This document shows positions 6,303 through 7,314 of a stretch of DNA of 7,314 nucleotides, one piece after another. Under the pieces are notes generated by a model. That model saw only the letters and a list, made by a program, of their open reading frames with translations, searched no databases and was not told the DNA's origin. The DNA comes from Firmicutes bacterium UBA4916 (GTDB lineage: Bacteria; Bacillota; Clostridia; Tissierellales; Tepidimicrobiaceae). A program made the translations under genes and the position numbers. How positions within the stretch are numbered: the first letter of the stretch is position 1; every line of letters begins with the position of its first letter. Location: positions 1 to 7,314 of the forward strand of contig DHBY01000033.1 of assembly GCA_002398845.1 (NCBI GenBank), written 5' to 3'.

Positions 6303-6620
6303 ATGGTGGCAGATTATAACTCTCGAATAAAAAGTGAACAAGTAGATGGTTTTTTTGAAGCTATATTACAACTAAAAAATATTGATGAATGTTATCGTTT
6401 TTTTGAGGACATATGTACAGTAAAGGAAGTACAATCTATTGCACAAAGGTTAGAGGTTGCAAAATTATTAACATTAAATAAGACCTATAATGAAATCGAA
6501 AAGGAAACTGGAGCAAGTACTGCTACTATTAGTAGAATAAATAGATCTTTGAATTATGGTGTAGATGGATATAGTATTGTACTTGAAAGATTGGGCTATG
6601 AAAAAAAAGATGACAAATAA
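6303..6620 (+). CDS. YerC/YecD family TrpR-related DNA-binding protein
   Basis: Small (105 residues) predicted transcriptional regulator of the Trp repressor-like superfamily. Clear similarity to B. subtilis YerC is visible through ECYRFFEDICTVKEVQSIAQRLEVAKLL (29-56), the helix-turn-helix TYNEIEKETGASTATISRINRSLNYG (61-86) and a short tail. The helices before the HTH resemble TrpR, but the tryptophan-binding role is not established for this family and the targets are unknown to me. ATG 6303 follows TAGGGGGTGAT (6292-6302), a near-complete match to the anti-Shine-Dalgarno; GTG at 6306 is an alternative start two codon positions from the better-spaced GGGGG. A weak TATAAC at 6284-6289 without a good -35 is the only promoter hint. 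The gene lies between two terminators, so it is probably its own unit. Confidence 0.9.
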   Translation: MVADYNSRIKSEQVDGFFEAILQLKNIDECYRFFEDICTVKEVQSIAQRLEVAKLLTLNKTYNEIEKETGASTATISRINRSLNYGVDGYSIVLERLGYEKKDDK

Positions 6621-6630
6621 AAAGTATTTA

Positions 6631-6667
6631 AAGTGGATTTCTCTCTATAAGGGGAAATCCTTTTCTT
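6631..6667 (+). terminator. Probable Rho-independent terminator after the YerC-like gene
   Basis: GGATTTC (6635-6641) pairs with GAAATCC (6654-6660), with further inner T-G and C-G pairs (6642-6644 with 6651-6653) around a CTATAA loop. TTTTCTT (6661-6667) follows. The stem is only moderately GC-rich and the T tract is broken by one C. Confidence 0.7.
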
Positions 6668-6678
6668 AAATAAAAATA

Positions 6679-6715
6679 AATATGTTAGAAACTTAAAAAT
6701 GGCTCTAAACATATT
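6679..6715 (+). repeat. Inverted repeat directly upstream of the carbonic anhydrase-like gene
   Basis: AATATGTT-AGA (6679-6689) and TCTAAACATATT (6704-6715) are inverted copies: 11 pairs with one bulged A6707, enclosing 14 bases. The right arm ends five bases before the GAGGGG ribosome binding site (6720-6725). No T tract follows, so it is not a typical terminator. It could be an operator or a leader hairpin; I see no matching known motif. Confidence 0.45.
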
Positions 6716-6733
6716 ATATGAGGGGAATAATAC

Positions 6734-7237
6734 ATGATAAAAGATTTAGAGAATAAAAAAACTAAAATACATTCAGAAGCATTTATTGCTGAAACAGCAG
6801 ATATTATGGGGGATGTAACTGTAGGTGAAGGCAGCAGCCTTTGGTATGGTGCAGTGGCACGTGGTGATATGAATTATATAACCATTGGAAAATGCACAAA
6901 TATTCAAGACAATGCTACCTTACATGTAGATACTAACTCACCTTTGGAGATTGGCGATTATACTACTGTAGGACATAATGCTGTGGCCCATGGCTGCAAG
7001 GTAGGTAATAATTGCTTAATTGGAATGGGAGCAATTATTCTCAATAACGCCGTTATTGGAGATAATTGTATTGTAGGCGCAGGAGCTTTAATCACAAAAG
7101 AAGTCAACATTCCTCCAAACTCATTAGTCCTTGGAGCACCTGGGAAAGTTAAAAGAGAGTTGAGTAAAGAAGAAATAGAAACAGTAAAGAATAATGCAAT
7201 TAGATATGAAAAATTATGGAGAGATGAGTATAAATAA
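6734..7237 (+). CDS. Gamma-class carbonic anhydrase-like protein (left-handed beta-helix, hexapeptide repeats)
   Basis: A 167-residue cytosolic protein of the YrdA/PaaY/CaiE-like gamma carbonic anhydrase family, expected to form a metal-binding trimer. Hexapeptide repeats of the [LIV]-G-x-x form run through about residues 24-138 (VTVGEGSSL, TIGKCTNI, EIGDYTTVG, KVGNNCLIG, VIGDNCIVG). The three metal-ligand histidines are all present: His64 (NIQDNATLHVD), His81 and His86 (VGHNAVAHGC). Arg43, Asp45 and Gln58 also match conserved active-site positions (ARGD, NIQDN). The C-terminal helix (about 144-165) is typical. Many family members lack proven CO2 hydration activity, so catalysis is possible but unproven. 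ATG 6734 follows GAGGGG (6720-6725) with an 8-base gap. Confidence 0.93.
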   Translation: MIKDLENKKTKIHSEAFIAETADIMGDVTVGEGSSLWYGAVARGDMNYITIGKCTNIQDNATLHVDTNSPLEIGDYTTVGHNAVAHGCKVGNNCLIGMGAIILNNAVIGDNCIVGAGALITKEVNIPPNSLVLGAPGKVKRELSKEEIETVKNNAIRYEKLWRDEYK

Positions 7238-7314
7238 TAAAATAATCAATGGAATTCTAATTAGATAGTATTTTAGGAAACTAAGAAGTTGTGCAAAACA
7301 CTGTTAAATTATGA

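Noticed and set aside
7238..7314. Promoter or start of a further gene in the last 77 bases
   Set aside because: TTGTGC (7289-7294) resembles a -35, but the matching -10 would fall at or beyond the window edge, and no coding frame is supported.

Overview
This is a low-GC, AT-rich stretch in which every gene lies on the + strand. Strong AAGGAGG-type ribosome binding sites, A/T-ending codons and gene content (purine operon, formate-tetrahydrofolate ligase, a YerC-type TrpR-like regulator, a selenoprotein) point to an anaerobic Firmicute of the clostridial type, possibly near Tissierellales or Peptostreptococcaceae. The lineage is an inference from style and content; no rRNA or other marker is present.

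Layout. (1) Positions 1-3504 are the 3' part of a purine biosynthesis operon: the last codons of purM, overlapping purN, then purN, purH and purD, tightly spaced. (2) Positions 3589-4179 encode an AhpC/Prx-type peroxiredoxin whose frame is interrupted by one TGA, exactly at the peroxidatic cysteine codon (residue 46, context FV-U-PTEL). I read it as selenocysteine: the frame continues to a normal C-terminus, and a hairpin with the geometry of a bacterial SECIS element follows the TGA. A conventional gene caller would report only a 108-residue fragment. The usual C-terminal resolving cysteine is also replaced by methionine. A strong terminator follows. (3) Positions 4180-4534 are non-coding: the terminator, an AT-rich stretch, an extended -10 promoter, and a leader of about 140 nt that can fold into a closed stem followed by a T-run. 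(4) Positions 4535-6205 encode fhs (formate-tetrahydrofolate ligase, TTG start), followed by a terminator. (5) Positions 6303-6620 encode a YerC/TrpR-like regulator and 6734-7237 a gamma-class carbonic anhydrase-like hexapeptide-repeat protein. The last 77 bases hold no recognisable gene.

How it fits together. PurM, PurN, PurH and PurD catalyse steps of de novo IMP synthesis. PurN and PurH consume 10-formyl-THF, which Fhs makes from formate, THF and ATP, so the purine genes and fhs form a metabolic neighbourhood although separate terminators and promoters divide them. In anaerobes Fhs also serves acetogenesis or purine and amino-acid fermentation. The selenoperoxiredoxin between them is a peroxide defence enzyme with no obvious purine link. 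Selenocysteine machinery (selA, selB, selC, selD) is not in this window but must exist elsewhere if the reading is right.
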